24,439 bases of DNA from the NCBI GenBank assembly GCA_023444055.1, contig JAEZRV010000058.1, positions 1 through 24,439 of the forward strand, written 5' to 3'. Positions within the stretch are counted from its first letter, which is position 1. Each line of letters starts with the position of its first letter. Positions 1 through 8,097 of this stretch are shown piece by piece. The notes under the pieces are model-generated. The model made no database searches. It was not told where the DNA came from and worked only from the letters and a program-made list of their open reading frames with translations. Origin of the DNA: Bacillota bacterium. Lineage in GTDB: Bacteria; Bacillota; Clostridia; Acetivibrionales; DSM-1351. Made by a program: the position numbers and the translations under genes.

Positions 1-2
1 AT

Positions 3-917
3 AATCAGGATAAGTTTGATAAGCTTAATAAGAATGAAAAAAAAGCAACATTTAGAAGAAATGATTCATTCAGCTATCTTAGCGAGGATAGCTTTATACG
101 ATTAGTACAGCTAGCAGAAATTAATGATATAATTGTTGAAAGAAACAAAATTAATAATATAAATGCTAATTCTAGTTATGATTTTTATCTTAAATCAACA
201 GAGCAAGCAAAATCTCAATTAAATAGAGCTTTGGACGGAACACAAGCTATACTTGATGCGGGCGGCTTAATCCCAGTTTATGGAGAACCAATTGATGGGA
301 TAAATGGACTTATTTCATTAGCCAGAGGTAATAAAGAAGATTTTGCATTATCTCTTGCTGCAATGGCACCACTTGGAGGCCAGGCGGCTACAGTAACAAA
401 GCTTGGGAAAAAAGGTAAAGATCTTATTGAGGGTACAATAGATTCTTATCGTGTTCTTTCGGGTGTGGGTGAGGCTAAACTACTATCAGAAGCAAGAAGT
501 GCTACGGCGATTAGAAATTCTCAAGGTGTGGTTACAGGAGGAAATAATCTGTCAAATGCTACACGAATAATGCGTGGAACAGATGGAAATATTGGTGTGG
601 TTCCAAAAGAAATTACCGATAATTTAAGAGGTAGGACATTTAACAATTTTGACGAATTTAGAAGCGCATTCTGGCAGGAATTAGGTAATTCAAAATATGC
701 AAGTGAATTTAATTCTTCCAATATTTCAAGAATGCTAAATGGTAGTTCGCCAATAGCACCAAAGTCACAGCAATATGGAAAGATTAAGAGTTATGTATTG
801 CACCATAAACAACCAATACATGCAGGTGGCGGGGTGTATGATTTAGATAATCTTATGATTAGTTCGCCTACAATGCATCAATCAATATTGGAATCAAGCT
901 ATCATTTTGGATGGTAA
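3..917 (+). CDS. Polymorphic toxin C-terminus, colicin E-type HNH DNase (5' partial)
   Basis: The frame is open from the window edge to TAA at 915-917, so only the last 304 residues of a larger protein are visible. Residues about 80-140 hold the hydrophobic pre-toxin module common in Gram-positive polymorphic toxins (GLIPVYGEPIDGING followed by SLAAMAPLGG). The last 90 residues match the nuclease domain of DNase colicins and S-pyocins in layout: an FxSxNxSRM helix, SPxAPxxQxxG, then LHHKQPI, GGGVYDLDN and a final TPxxH-like PTMH. HH is encoded at 801-806, Asn at 849-851 and His at 876-878. The expected action is metal-dependent cleavage of target-cell DNA. One oddity is that the last metal-binding His of the HxxxH pair of colicin E9 is Leu here (888-890). 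The carrier type cannot be told. The adjacent Im-like immunity gene supports the call. Confidence 0.85.
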   Translation, partial: NQDKFDKLNKNEKKATFRRNDSFSYLSEDSFIRLVQLAEINDIIVERNKINNINANSSYDFYLKSTEQAKSQLNRALDGTQAILDAGGLIPVYGEPIDGINGLISLARGNKEDFALSLAAMAPLGGQAATVTKLGKKGKDLIEGTIDSYRVLSGVGEAKLLSEARSATAIRNSQGVVTGGNNLSNATRIMRGTDGNIGVVPKEITDNLRGRTFNNFDEFRSAFWQELGNSKYASEFNSSNISRMLNGSSPIAPKSQQYGKIKSYVLHHKQPIHAGGGVYDLDNLMISSPTMHQSILESSYHFGW

Positions 918-930
918 AGGAGGTGCTATA

Positions 931-1152
931 ATGGCTGACAAATTAACTAGAGAAGAATTAATAAAACTTGTTGAAAGAATGTGTAATGGAGAAGGTTCAG
1001 ACGATGAAATAGGAGAATGGATTGAAATTTTGGAAAGAAATGTACCAGATCCCAATGTCAGTGACCTGATATACTGGAATAATGAGGGCTTGACTCCAGA
1101 ACAGATTGTAGATAGGGCTATGAACTATAAACCAATTATATTACCTTATTAG
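931..1152 (+). CDS. Colicin E/pyocin-type immunity protein (Im9-like)
   Basis: A 73-residue acidic protein. The ATG at 931 is chosen over an in-frame TTG at 907 because AAAGGAGG (916-923) sits 7 bases before it. Although the bulk is divergent, the pattern is that of the four-helix Im family: an N-terminal LTREELIKLVERMCN helix, an acidic stretch, then SDLIYW, which corresponds to the SDLIYY helix III that contacts the DNase in Im9 and Im7. It starts 13 bases after the toxin stop. The expected role is to bind and block the DNase tip of the preceding gene in the cytoplasm of the producer. Confidence 0.85.
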   Translation: MADKLTREELIKLVERMCNGEGSDDEIGEWIEILERNVPDPNVSDLIYWNNEGLTPEQIVDRAMNYKPIILPY

Positions 1153-1170
1153 GTTATATAACAACTGAAG

Positions 1171-1197
1171 GCGGTTATCTACGGATAGCCGCTTTTT
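1171..1197 (+). terminator. Rho-independent terminator after the DNase toxin/immunity pair
   Basis: A 9-bp stem (GCGGTTATC with GATAGCCGC, one G-U pair), a TACG tetraloop and five Ts. It separates the colicin-type pair from the following operon. Confidence 0.85.
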
Positions 1198-1205
1198 CCA
1201 TTTAT

Positions 1206-1259
1206 AAGCGTCAACCCGCTTACAGATATTCCTTGGAATAGTCAGTATCAGGATTCCAA
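1206..1259. promoter_or_regulatory. Inverted repeats upstream of the ABC/toxin operon (possible operator)
   Basis: Two small dyads lie between the terminator and the zinc-ribbon gene: AAGCG/CGCTT at 1206-1221 and TTGGAAT/ATTCCAA at 1233-1239 and 1253-1259. They could be an operator for the downstream operon. No convincing -35/-10 pair was found here, so the role is inference only. Confidence 0.2.
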
Positions 1260-1381
1260 AATTTCGAAAAAATGTTCGCCTACAATTTTTAAGAAAATAT
1301 TGCATTAATTTGGAGGAAATTATAAAATAGAGACGTTGTTATGATGTAAAAGCCTTACAAAATTGATAGGAGGGTATAAAA

Positions 1382-1864
1382 ATGGCACTTTTCGATAATT
1401 TGGGAAAGAAATTAGGAGATGTGGCTCAGAATGCGGCGAAAAAATCAAGTGAGATGGTGGAGATCACAAAAATTAACATGAGCATTAAGTCGGAAGAGGA
1501 TAGTATCAATAAGATTTATAATGAAATAGGTAAGCACTGCTTTGGTAAATTTGAAAATGGTAATGAAAGTGATAGTGCAATAATCGAGTTCTGTGAAAAA
1601 ATTAAGAACCATAAGGCAAATATTAATGGCTATGAGGAAAAAATCAACGAGATAAAGAATATCAGAATTTGTGAGGACTGCGGGAACGAAATAATAAGAA
1701 CAAGCACATTCTGTAGTAAATGTGGCGCTAAAATAGAAAATAATGATATACATGAAGCCGATAATAAAGAAGAGAAAGATATTATTTGTCCAAAATGTAA
1801 TATGAAGGTTGAAGAAGACTCTTTATTTTGCCCTGGATGCGGTACTAAGGTTAAAGAGCAATAA
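1382..1864 (+). CDS. Double zinc-ribbon protein with helical N-terminus
   Basis: 160 residues; ATG with AGGAGGG 7 bases upstream. Residues 1-95 are charged and helical, likely a coiled coil. Two CxxC...CxxC zinc ribbons follow: C97/C100 with C111/C114, and C136/C139 with C150/C153. Such zinc-ribbon proteins are common in Clostridia and mostly of unknown function; the ribbons probably bind one zinc each. There is no signal peptide, so it is cytoplasmic. It is the first gene after a terminator and lies about 30 bases before the binding-protein gene with no terminator between, so it probably opens the operon. A role as regulator or assembly factor is a guess. Confidence 0.75.
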   Translation: MALFDNLGKKLGDVAQNAAKKSSEMVEITKINMSIKSEEDSINKIYNEIGKHCFGKFENGNESDSAIIEFCEKIKNHKANINGYEEKINEIKNIRICEDCGNEIIRTSTFCSKCGAKIENNDIHEADNKEEKDIICPKCNMKVEEDSLFCPGCGTKVKEQ

Positions 1865-1894
1865 TAGCACTTTTATAGGGAGTTGGTTAAAATT

Positions 1895-2911
1895 TTGACA
1901 ACAAGAATATTGAAAATAGTTTCTTTAATGGTCATTCTGTCTTTTTCAACAATCCTTGTTTCCTGCGGTGAGAAGAAAACAAATGAAGTTGTTGTTTATG
2001 TCTCAGTTGATCAGGTTTTTTCTGAACCGGTGTTAAAAGGATTTGAAAAGAAAACTGGTATAAAGGTTCTGCCTGTTTATGATGTTGAAGCCGCAAAAAC
2101 CACAGGTTTAGTAAACAGACTGGTTGCAGAGAAGGATTACCCGAAAGCAGATGTATATTGGAACAACGAATTTGCCCAGACGATTTCCCTTAAGGAAAAA
2201 GGGATATTAGATCAATATAAATCGCCGAATTCAAGTGATATTCCGGATCGCTTTAAGGATTTGGAAAATTACTGGGCCGCTATTGGTGGCAGAGCCAGGG
2301 TTTTACTGGTTAATAAAAATCTTATTAAACCAGATGATTACCCAAAAACATTGGATGATTTATTAAATCCTAAATATCCTGCAGATAAAATTGGGATCGC
2401 AAATCCTGTTTTTGGGACAACAGCAACACATGCCGCAGCTATTTATGCTCAAATAGGCAAGGACAAGGGCTATGACTATTTTAATAAGCTTAAAGAAAGA
2501 GGAGTATGTGTAGTAGATGGTAACTCCGTCGTAAGAGATATGGTTGTAAGCGGTCAGCTTATGATGGGATTGACCGATACGGACGATGCCGGTACTGCAA
2601 TAAAAAAAGGCCAGCCCGTAGAAATGGTCTTTTTGGATCAGCAGGAAGGACAGATGGGAACCTTAGTGACGCCAAATACGGTCGCGAAAATTAAAAACTG
2701 CCAGCACCCAGAAGAAGCTGAAAAACTCATTGATTACCTGTTGAGCGTGGAGACGGAAAAGGAACTATTAAAATCAGGATGGTTTGACTTGTCCTTACGA
2801 AGTAAAGATTCAAGCAGCCCTCAAGTAAAAAGCATGAATCTGAATTTAAACGATGTATACAAGCAGTTAGAGATTTCTAAGCGGGACATGACTGAGATCT
2901 TTGTTAGATGA
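1895..2911 (+). CDS. ABC transporter substrate-binding lipoprotein (iron/AfuA-FbpA type)
   Basis: 338 residues from TTG at 1895. An in-frame TTG at 1883 directly abuts the AGGGAG ribosome binding site and is less likely. A hydrophobic N-terminus ends in a lipobox (LVSC, Cys24), so the mature protein is membrane-anchored outside the cell. The mature N-terminus (VVVYVSVDQVFSEPVL) and the following GFEKKTGIKV, PKADVYWNNE and TPNTVAKIKN are typical of family 1 solute-binding proteins for Fe(III), related to those for aminoethylphosphonate or thiamine. Exact substrate is not determinable by eye. The permease and ATPase genes follow at once. Confidence 0.85.
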   Translation: MTTRILKIVSLMVILSFSTILVSCGEKKTNEVVVYVSVDQVFSEPVLKGFEKKTGIKVLPVYDVEAAKTTGLVNRLVAEKDYPKADVYWNNEFAQTISLKEKGILDQYKSPNSSDIPDRFKDLENYWAAIGGRARVLLVNKNLIKPDDYPKTLDDLLNPKYPADKIGIANPVFGTTATHAAAIYAQIGKDKGYDYFNKLKERGVCVVDGNSVVRDMVVSGQLMMGLTDTDDAGTAIKKGQPVEMVFLDQQEGQMGTLVTPNTVAKIKNCQHPEEAEKLIDYLLSVETEKELLKSGWFDLSLRSKDSSSPQVKSMNLNLNDVYKQLEISKRDMTEIFVR

Positions 2912-2934
2912 TAATAATTCAATTATAAATAGAA

Positions 2935-4551
2935 TTGGATAAAAATGAAATGCTACGGAAATTACATAATGTACTGAAGAAAATAAATAAAGCTCATCTG
3001 ATGGGCCTTCTAATGTATCTTATACTCGTATTAGGCCCATTTGTTTTCTTGCTGTTTAATTTAGCCCGTGATTTATTAATAGGCAAAAGTGACTTAATAA
3101 GCTTGATAAATTATTCAGAGAGAAGAGCTATTCTCCTTGGGAACAGCATTAAGCTGGCTTTAGGTGTATCTTTTTTGGGGTCAATTATCGGGATTTTAAT
3201 TGCAGTTGTTATTTGGAATTCCAAAAGCAATACAAAAAGAAACTTTTTCTGGTTATTTATCCTGATAGTGCCTATTCCTTCATATATACATGCACTTTCG
3301 TGGATGTATTTCATAAATGGGGTTAAGTATATCGCAAAGTCTAACTTTGATTTTTCAGGCTTTTATGCAAGCTTACTGGTACAGCTAATGTCATTTTTGC
3401 CGCTGGCCATAGCATTAGCTTTAGCCGGTCTTGAGCGTATTGATAAAAACCTGTTAGATGCCGCAAGAGTTATAAGAAAAGATAAGGATACGCTGTTTAA
3501 AGTGGTGATACCATTAGCGGCTCCCATGATAATAGCATGTGCAGGAATAACATTTGTATTAAGCATAATCGATTATAGCATACCTTCCTTATTTCAGTTT
3601 AACGTGTATTCCCTTGAGATTTTTTCGGAGTACAGCGCATCGGGGAATGCCGGTAACGCGTTTCTTTTATCACTGCCACTATTGCTTATCACACTGTTTA
3701 TATTGGTGTGTTCTCAAAGTGATATAAAAAACGTGGCTCTTGGAGCGGATTGTGGCAGGAAAAATGATGATGATAGAAGCTATATTGATGTGTTTAAACT
3801 TCCCGGCTGGTTCAAAGGTTTACAAGGTATGGCTTTATTAATTTTTAGTCTGCAAGTAGCAATACCAACATTAATGCTGGTATTGCAGGCCGAAGCATGG
3901 AAAGCGCTTTTTTCTTCGTTATCCGCCATAAACAATGAATTAATGGTTACCTTTAAAATTGCCGCAGTTACAGCTTTATTGTGTTTGTTTCCGGCATACA
4001 GTGTAGCGTGCCTGCTAAAAAAGAATGAAAAATATTCTATACTGCTGTGGGCGGTTATGCTGGTTTCAGTGGCTACACCTGCTTCTTTGTCGGGAATAGC
4101 GATCGTGAGTATGGTTAATCAACCCATGCTGCATCATTTATCCGGGTCAATTATTATGCCCGTCCTGGGCGCTGCCTCAAGATTTATTCCTTTTTCCGTA
4201 ATTATCTTACTCGCTCAGCTTCGCCGCATTGACCCTCTTTTAATAGAGGCAGCAAGCATATTGCACAACAATCCGCTGAAGATTTGGTGGAAAGTAAAGT
4301 TGCCCATGATGCTTCCCGGTATTTTGGCATCAATTTGCCTTGTTTTTGTCCTTACTTCCAGTGAGCTGGGGGCTACTCTGCTCTTGATCCCGCCGGGAGT
4401 TGAAACAATAACAATCAAAATATACAACTATCTACATTATGGGGCCACCGAAGTTGTTGCCGGGCTGTGCCTGTTAATGATGATAACTATATTACTATGT
4501 GGAGCCGGTATAATAGCGATGATTAAAATGCGAAGGAAGTGGCTAGAATGA
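2935..4551 (+). CDS. Two-domain ABC transporter permease (FbpB/ThiP type)
   Basis: 538 residues with about 12 membrane spans and two MetI-like halves. Each half has an EAA loop that docks to the ATPase: around residues 173-197 (LLDAARVIRKDKDTLFKVV) and 435-461 (LIEAASILHNNPLKIWWKV). Two fused halves are usual for iron(III) and thiamine importers. The start is uncertain: TTG at 2935 or ATG at 2950, neither with a clear Shine-Dalgarno sequence. Translation may depend on the preceding gene, which ends 23 bases upstream. The stop overlaps the ATPase start (ATGA). Confidence 0.88.
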   Translation: MDKNEMLRKLHNVLKKINKAHLMGLLMYLILVLGPFVFLLFNLARDLLIGKSDLISLINYSERRAILLGNSIKLALGVSFLGSIIGILIAVVIWNSKSNTKRNFFWLFILIVPIPSYIHALSWMYFINGVKYIAKSNFDFSGFYASLLVQLMSFLPLAIALALAGLERIDKNLLDAARVIRKDKDTLFKVVIPLAAPMIIACAGITFVLSIIDYSIPSLFQFNVYSLEIFSEYSASGNAGNAFLLSLPLLLITLFILVCSQSDIKNVALGADCGRKNDDDRSYIDVFKLPGWFKGLQGMALLIFSLQVAIPTLMLVLQAEAWKALFSSLSAINNELMVTFKIAAVTALLCLFPAYSVACLLKKNEKYSILLWAVMLVSVATPASLSGIAIVSMVNQPMLHHLSGSIIMPVLGAASRFIPFSVIILLAQLRRIDPLLIEAASILHNNPLKIWWKVKLPMMLPGILASICLVFVLTSSELGATLLLIPPGVETITIKIYNYLHYGATEVVAGLCLLMMITILLCGAGIIAMIKMRRKWLE

Positions 4552-5222
4552 CTGAAACACCTGGAACGAATAAGGAAATGATTGCTTTACACGGTGTATC
4601 TAAGAACTTTCAGGAAGTAAGTGCCGTTAATAATGTCAACCTGACAATACATAACCAGAATACGGTAGTAATATTCGGACATTCAGGAAGCGGAAAAACA
4701 ACTTTACTAAGATTGATTGCCGGATTGTTAATGCCCGATTCTGGTGAAATTTATATTGATGATCAAATTGCGGGTACTAATCAATTTAATATGCCACCTT
4801 ATGAACGAAAAATAGGTTATGTCTTTCAAACTCCCGCCTTATGGCCTCATATGACCATAAAACAAAATATTATGTTTGGTATGGAGGGAATCTCCCCAAA
4901 GGAATCTGAAGAGAGATTGGAAGAGCTATTAGAAAAGCTGGACATTCAAGGGGTAGAGAAAAAGTATCCAGGACAGATTTCAGGCGGACAGGCCAAAAGG
5001 GTAGCCTTGGCTAGGACACTTGCTCCAAAACCTAAAATATTGCTGCTGGATGAACCTCTATCCAATATCGATATGGAGCTTAAAGAAAAAATATTAGACT
5101 ATATAAAAAGAGAAGTTAAGAAAGATACAAAAGCCATAGTTTATGTAACCCATGATCAAAAAGAAGCGGAAGAAATCGGAGACAGGATTGTCAAAATGAG
5201 AGGTGGGTGTATTGAGAAATAA
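4548..5222 (+). CDS. ABC transporter ATP-binding protein
   Basis: 224 residues from the ATG at 4548, which overlaps the permease stop as ATGA and has AAGGAA upstream; a GTG at 4539 is possible but too close to that site. All ATPase motifs are present: Walker A GHSGSGKTT (44-52), Q-loop Gln94, signature ISGGQ (144-148), Walker B ILLLDE (164-169) and switch His202. The protein ends right after the nucleotide-binding domain and lacks the C-terminal TOBE or regulatory domain usual in FbpC and PotA proteins (about 350 residues). It energises import by the preceding permease. Confidence 0.92.
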   Translation: MTETPGTNKEMIALHGVSKNFQEVSAVNNVNLTIHNQNTVVIFGHSGSGKTTLLRLIAGLLMPDSGEIYIDDQIAGTNQFNMPPYERKIGYVFQTPALWPHMTIKQNIMFGMEGISPKESEERLEELLEKLDIQGVEKKYPGQISGGQAKRVALARTLAPKPKILLLDEPLSNIDMELKEKILDYIKREVKKDTKAIVYVTHDQKEAEEIGDRIVKMRGGCIEK

Positions 5223-6318
5223 TAGCGAACTCGGAATAATCAATAAGATAAAGAAAAACGGAAAATCCATAGTTTTGATAATAGTAATAATTATAGCGGT
5301 ATTTTTTTTAAATAAGGCTATAACTGCTTTCAACAATAGCAATAATAAAAGCCCCATACTTCCTGAAGGATGGAAAATTATCAGACCCCCCCATGAAGTT
5401 TCTGCTATCGTCAGGCAGGGGGACATTATTTGGGCCGGTGGAGTTAACGGGGTATTTAAAGTCCGGCGAAAAGAAGCGGTACTGGATAAAAAGCTGGAAT
5501 CCGACTTTCCCATTGCCTATGTAAAAGCTATGACTGTAGACAAAAATAATGTCTTGTGGATTGGGCACGAAGGTGGTCTGGCGAAATACGATGGAAAAAC
5601 ACTGATAAATCTTACGACGGAGGATGGATTGCTGGACAATAGGGTGAACGCTTTGACAACAGACAAAAACGGCGATGTCTGGGTAGGAACCTGGAAGGGT
5701 GCCTTTAAAATGAGTTTGGGGAAAATCAATCCGGGGAAATGGAGTATCCTATCTGTAGAAAATGGGCTTAAGGATGATATGGTCAATGCCATATTATGCG
5801 ACACTAAAGGGGGAGTCTGGTTTGGTTCATATGTTGCACCGCAAGGCGGAATAAGCTATTTAAAGGATAATAAATGGTATTATTTTTCCACAGAAAACGG
5901 GCTGCCCCATAACAATATCAATGCATTTTGGGAAGATAACAACGGGGTATGGTCGGCTACAGGTTTTTCCAACCAAGGAGGAGCCTGTGCTTTTACCAAT
6001 TTAGAAGGCAAACCTGCCATATCTAAAATCATGAATAAATCTGATGGACTGGCCGGTAACAAAGTCAGATCCGTTTATCAGGATAACTCCCAAAGATTAT
6101 GGTTTGGCTCTGAATATGACGGCATTGCGGTATTAAATGATCACAAGATAAACGTTTACACTACAAAAGATGGTTTGTCAGATAATGAAGTGAAATGCAT
6201 GCTACAGGATAATGACGGGAACATGTGGCTGGGAACGCGGGATGGCATTACATATATATCGAACGAGACCCGCGGAAGATTACCAGAAACATTAGGAAGG
6301 GGGAGAAATGGACAATAA
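5212..6318 (+). CDS. Membrane-anchored beta-propeller (two-component-regulator propeller type)
   Basis: 368 residues. TTG at 5212 is chosen because GAGGTG (5200-5205) is 6 bases before it; GTG at 5203 is the alternative. It overlaps the end of the ATPase gene. After a basic segment there is one membrane span (about residues 19-38), and the rest is predicted outside the cell. It carries repeated propeller blades of the pattern DGLxxNxVxxxxxDxxGxxWxGT, for example DGLLDNRVNALTTDKNGDVW, DGLAGNKVRSVYQDN and DGLSDNEVKCMLQDNDGNMW. This is the sensor module of hybrid two-component systems, here without kinase or output domain. It may sense or bind a ligand for the ABC system or contact the next protein. 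It contains a run of seven Cs at 5386-5392. Confidence 0.82.
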   Translation: MRNNSELGIINKIKKNGKSIVLIIVIIIAVFFLNKAITAFNNSNNKSPILPEGWKIIRPPHEVSAIVRQGDIIWAGGVNGVFKVRRKEAVLDKKLESDFPIAYVKAMTVDKNNVLWIGHEGGLAKYDGKTLINLTTEDGLLDNRVNALTTDKNGDVWVGTWKGAFKMSLGKINPGKWSILSVENGLKDDMVNAILCDTKGGVWFGSYVAPQGGISYLKDNKWYYFSTENGLPHNNINAFWEDNNGVWSATGFSNQGGACAFTNLEGKPAISKIMNKSDGLAGNKVRSVYQDNSQRLWFGSEYDGIAVLNDHKINVYTTKDGLSDNEVKCMLQDNDGNMWLGTRDGITYISNETRGRLPETLGRGRNGQ

Positions 6319-8068
6319 TGTTCAACAGAAAGAAAATGAACAAAAGAAACAGAACAAACAGAACAAACAGAAGATGCCAACCTCATTATTTGAGCTGTTG
6401 ATATTTTTGATAAAGAACTTTATCAAGACCCTGCCTCAAAGGCTTATTTTCGCTCTTATTACTGGTGTGGTAGTTTTAATAGCTCATACCTATTTAATGG
6501 TTGTACTGAATGAAGGTTTTTCAATAGATTACAATACAAAGCTATTAAAGTATATTTTAATGACTAACGGAAGCAGTTCCGTAAATGTCACTCTGTTCTG
6601 GATGCTTATTTCTGCTTTGTTTTGGGGAACCATAGCTCAAATCCGGGGAGTTGGGATTAAAGTTTTCTTTTTTAAGCAAATTGACAATTTTGCCAAGTTG
6701 ATGTCGGATATATTTGAAAAGTTTGGGTCAGTCCAATTATCCATGTTTTTAGGCTCTATATGCACCGGTATAGTTATAGGAATTATCTTATCCAATCCGG
6801 CTATGAGCATTCTATTGTCAATATTTATATTCATGGCAGTTAGTGCACGTGGGACTAGCTTGTTAATTTTAATTATTTATCTTACATGGTCTGACTTACA
6901 AAGGCTTTTTAGGATTAAACCTAGAAAAGCATTCTACATAGATATTGTCTCGATGATCTTAAGGGGAATATCAATTGGCCTCTTGCTATTTGCATTCACT
7001 CCGTATGTTAAATACGGAAATGTTGTTCAATACATAGTTTTACTTGCATTTTTAGGCCTTCTGATATTAAATATAATTAAGAAAACGAAACCAAATATTG
7101 CCTCGTTTTTATTATTGCTAGGCGGTGCATTTTTAATAACATCAACGAAGGTGTTTGCCGATGACGGAGGCTGGACGGAAGGCGGCGGAACATTTGGAAG
7201 CTGGGCAAAAACCGAAGGGGCATGGGAAGCCATAAAACGAGCATTTAAGCCCATGTTAGGGGCAATTTCCATAGGATTAGGCTTTGTCCCGGTTCTTGGC
7301 GATTTAAAAGATGCTCAGGAAGCTTTTACCGGAATTGATTTGGTTACTGGTGAAAAGTTGTCAGTTAAGGATAGACTCATAACTGGAGTTGCGATGATTG
7401 TTCCAGTGGTAAATGGTAAGGTGCTAAGAAAAGGCATAGGAATAGTTGCCGATGGAGTAAAGAATATTGCAAGGCACGGTGATGAGGCTACCGATATAAT
7501 AAGGCATGGTGACGATATTCTTGATAGTACCAGAGCAGGGGAGAAAGCTATTGATGGATATGAGTCAGCAGAGAAAATAGCTAAAAATACTGATAATATA
7601 ACTGACGCTACTACGGGAGTAAGTGAGGTTAACAAGGGAACGCCTAAGACTATTATAAGTCCAGAAATGGAAAATAAAATTTTATATGGAGAACGTTCTG
7701 ATGGAAACAAACTAAAAGGTGGACATTCTCCACAGATTAACAATGCTAACCCCAATTATGCAGTAGAAGTAAAGTCAGAAAATGCGGATGGAACAAAGAT
7801 AGTAAAATTTACAACTCAGTTCTCAGATGGTAATTTAGCAAATATAAAGACAAGTACACTTTTTCCTGAAAATTGGAGGAATCAAAATATAATTGATTCC
7901 ATAAAAACTGTTGGTGATACCCCTACTATTGGTGTACGTGATAATTTAACCTTACATAGAGGTAGTGTAAATGGTGTAGAAATCGATGTTATAAAAGAAG
8001 GGAATAAGGTTATATCTGGTTATCCTACAGGAGGAAAATTAACTCCTGGATTTAACCCAGTAAAGTAG
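6308..8068 (+). CDS. Polytopic membrane protein with pre-toxin and C-terminal EndoU-type RNase domain
   Basis: 586 residues; ATG overlaps the propeller stop by 11 bases, with a G-rich ribosome site before it. The N-terminus is Lys/Gln-rich. About eight hydrophobic spans follow (near 46-67, 95-113, 144-162, 166-180, 184-196, 211-232, 238-258, 264-283). The last span looks like a signal peptide and ends KVFA|DD (284/285), a good signal peptidase I site. Residues 325-375 (FVPVLGDLKDAQEAFTGIDL, then VTGEKLSVKDRL) match the pre-toxin TG module. Residues about 454-578 match bacterial EndoU nucleases: KILYGE, GGHS (His473), LHRGSVNGVEIDV (His550), then a GYP end. EndoU toxins cut RNA. The following gene is the likely immunity gene. 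No similar membrane carrier is known to me. The toxin assignment is firm; the export route is inference. Confidence 0.82.
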   Translation: MDNNVQQKENEQKKQNKQNKQKMPTSLFELLIFLIKNFIKTLPQRLIFALITGVVVLIAHTYLMVVLNEGFSIDYNTKLLKYILMTNGSSSVNVTLFWMLISALFWGTIAQIRGVGIKVFFFKQIDNFAKLMSDIFEKFGSVQLSMFLGSICTGIVIGIILSNPAMSILLSIFIFMAVSARGTSLLILIIYLTWSDLQRLFRIKPRKAFYIDIVSMILRGISIGLLLFAFTPYVKYGNVVQYIVLLAFLGLLILNIIKKTKPNIASFLLLLGGAFLITSTKVFADDGGWTEGGGTFGSWAKTEGAWEAIKRAFKPMLGAISIGLGFVPVLGDLKDAQEAFTGIDLVTGEKLSVKDRLITGVAMIVPVVNGKVLRKGIGIVADGVKNIARHGDEATDIIRHGDDILDSTRAGEKAIDGYESAEKIAKNTDNITDATTGVSEVNKGTPKTIISPEMENKILYGERSDGNKLKGGHSPQINNANPNYAVEVKSENADGTKIVKFTTQFSDGNLANIKTSTLFPENWRNQNIIDSIKTVGDTPTIGVRDNLTLHRGSVNGVEIDVIKEGNKVISGYPTGGKLTPGFNPVK

Positions 8069-8097
8069 GTTTAGAAAATTAAGAATGGAGGTTGGAC

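Noticed and set aside
1314..1326. Ribosome-site-like GGAGGAAAT before the zinc-ribbon gene, possibly for a leader peptide.
   Set aside because: No start codon with an open frame follows at a proper distance; the ATG at 1341 region runs into a stop within a few codons.
5094..5568. Reverse-strand frames opposite the ATPase/propeller junction.
   Set aside because: Two well-supported + strand genes with ribosome site and motifs cover the region.
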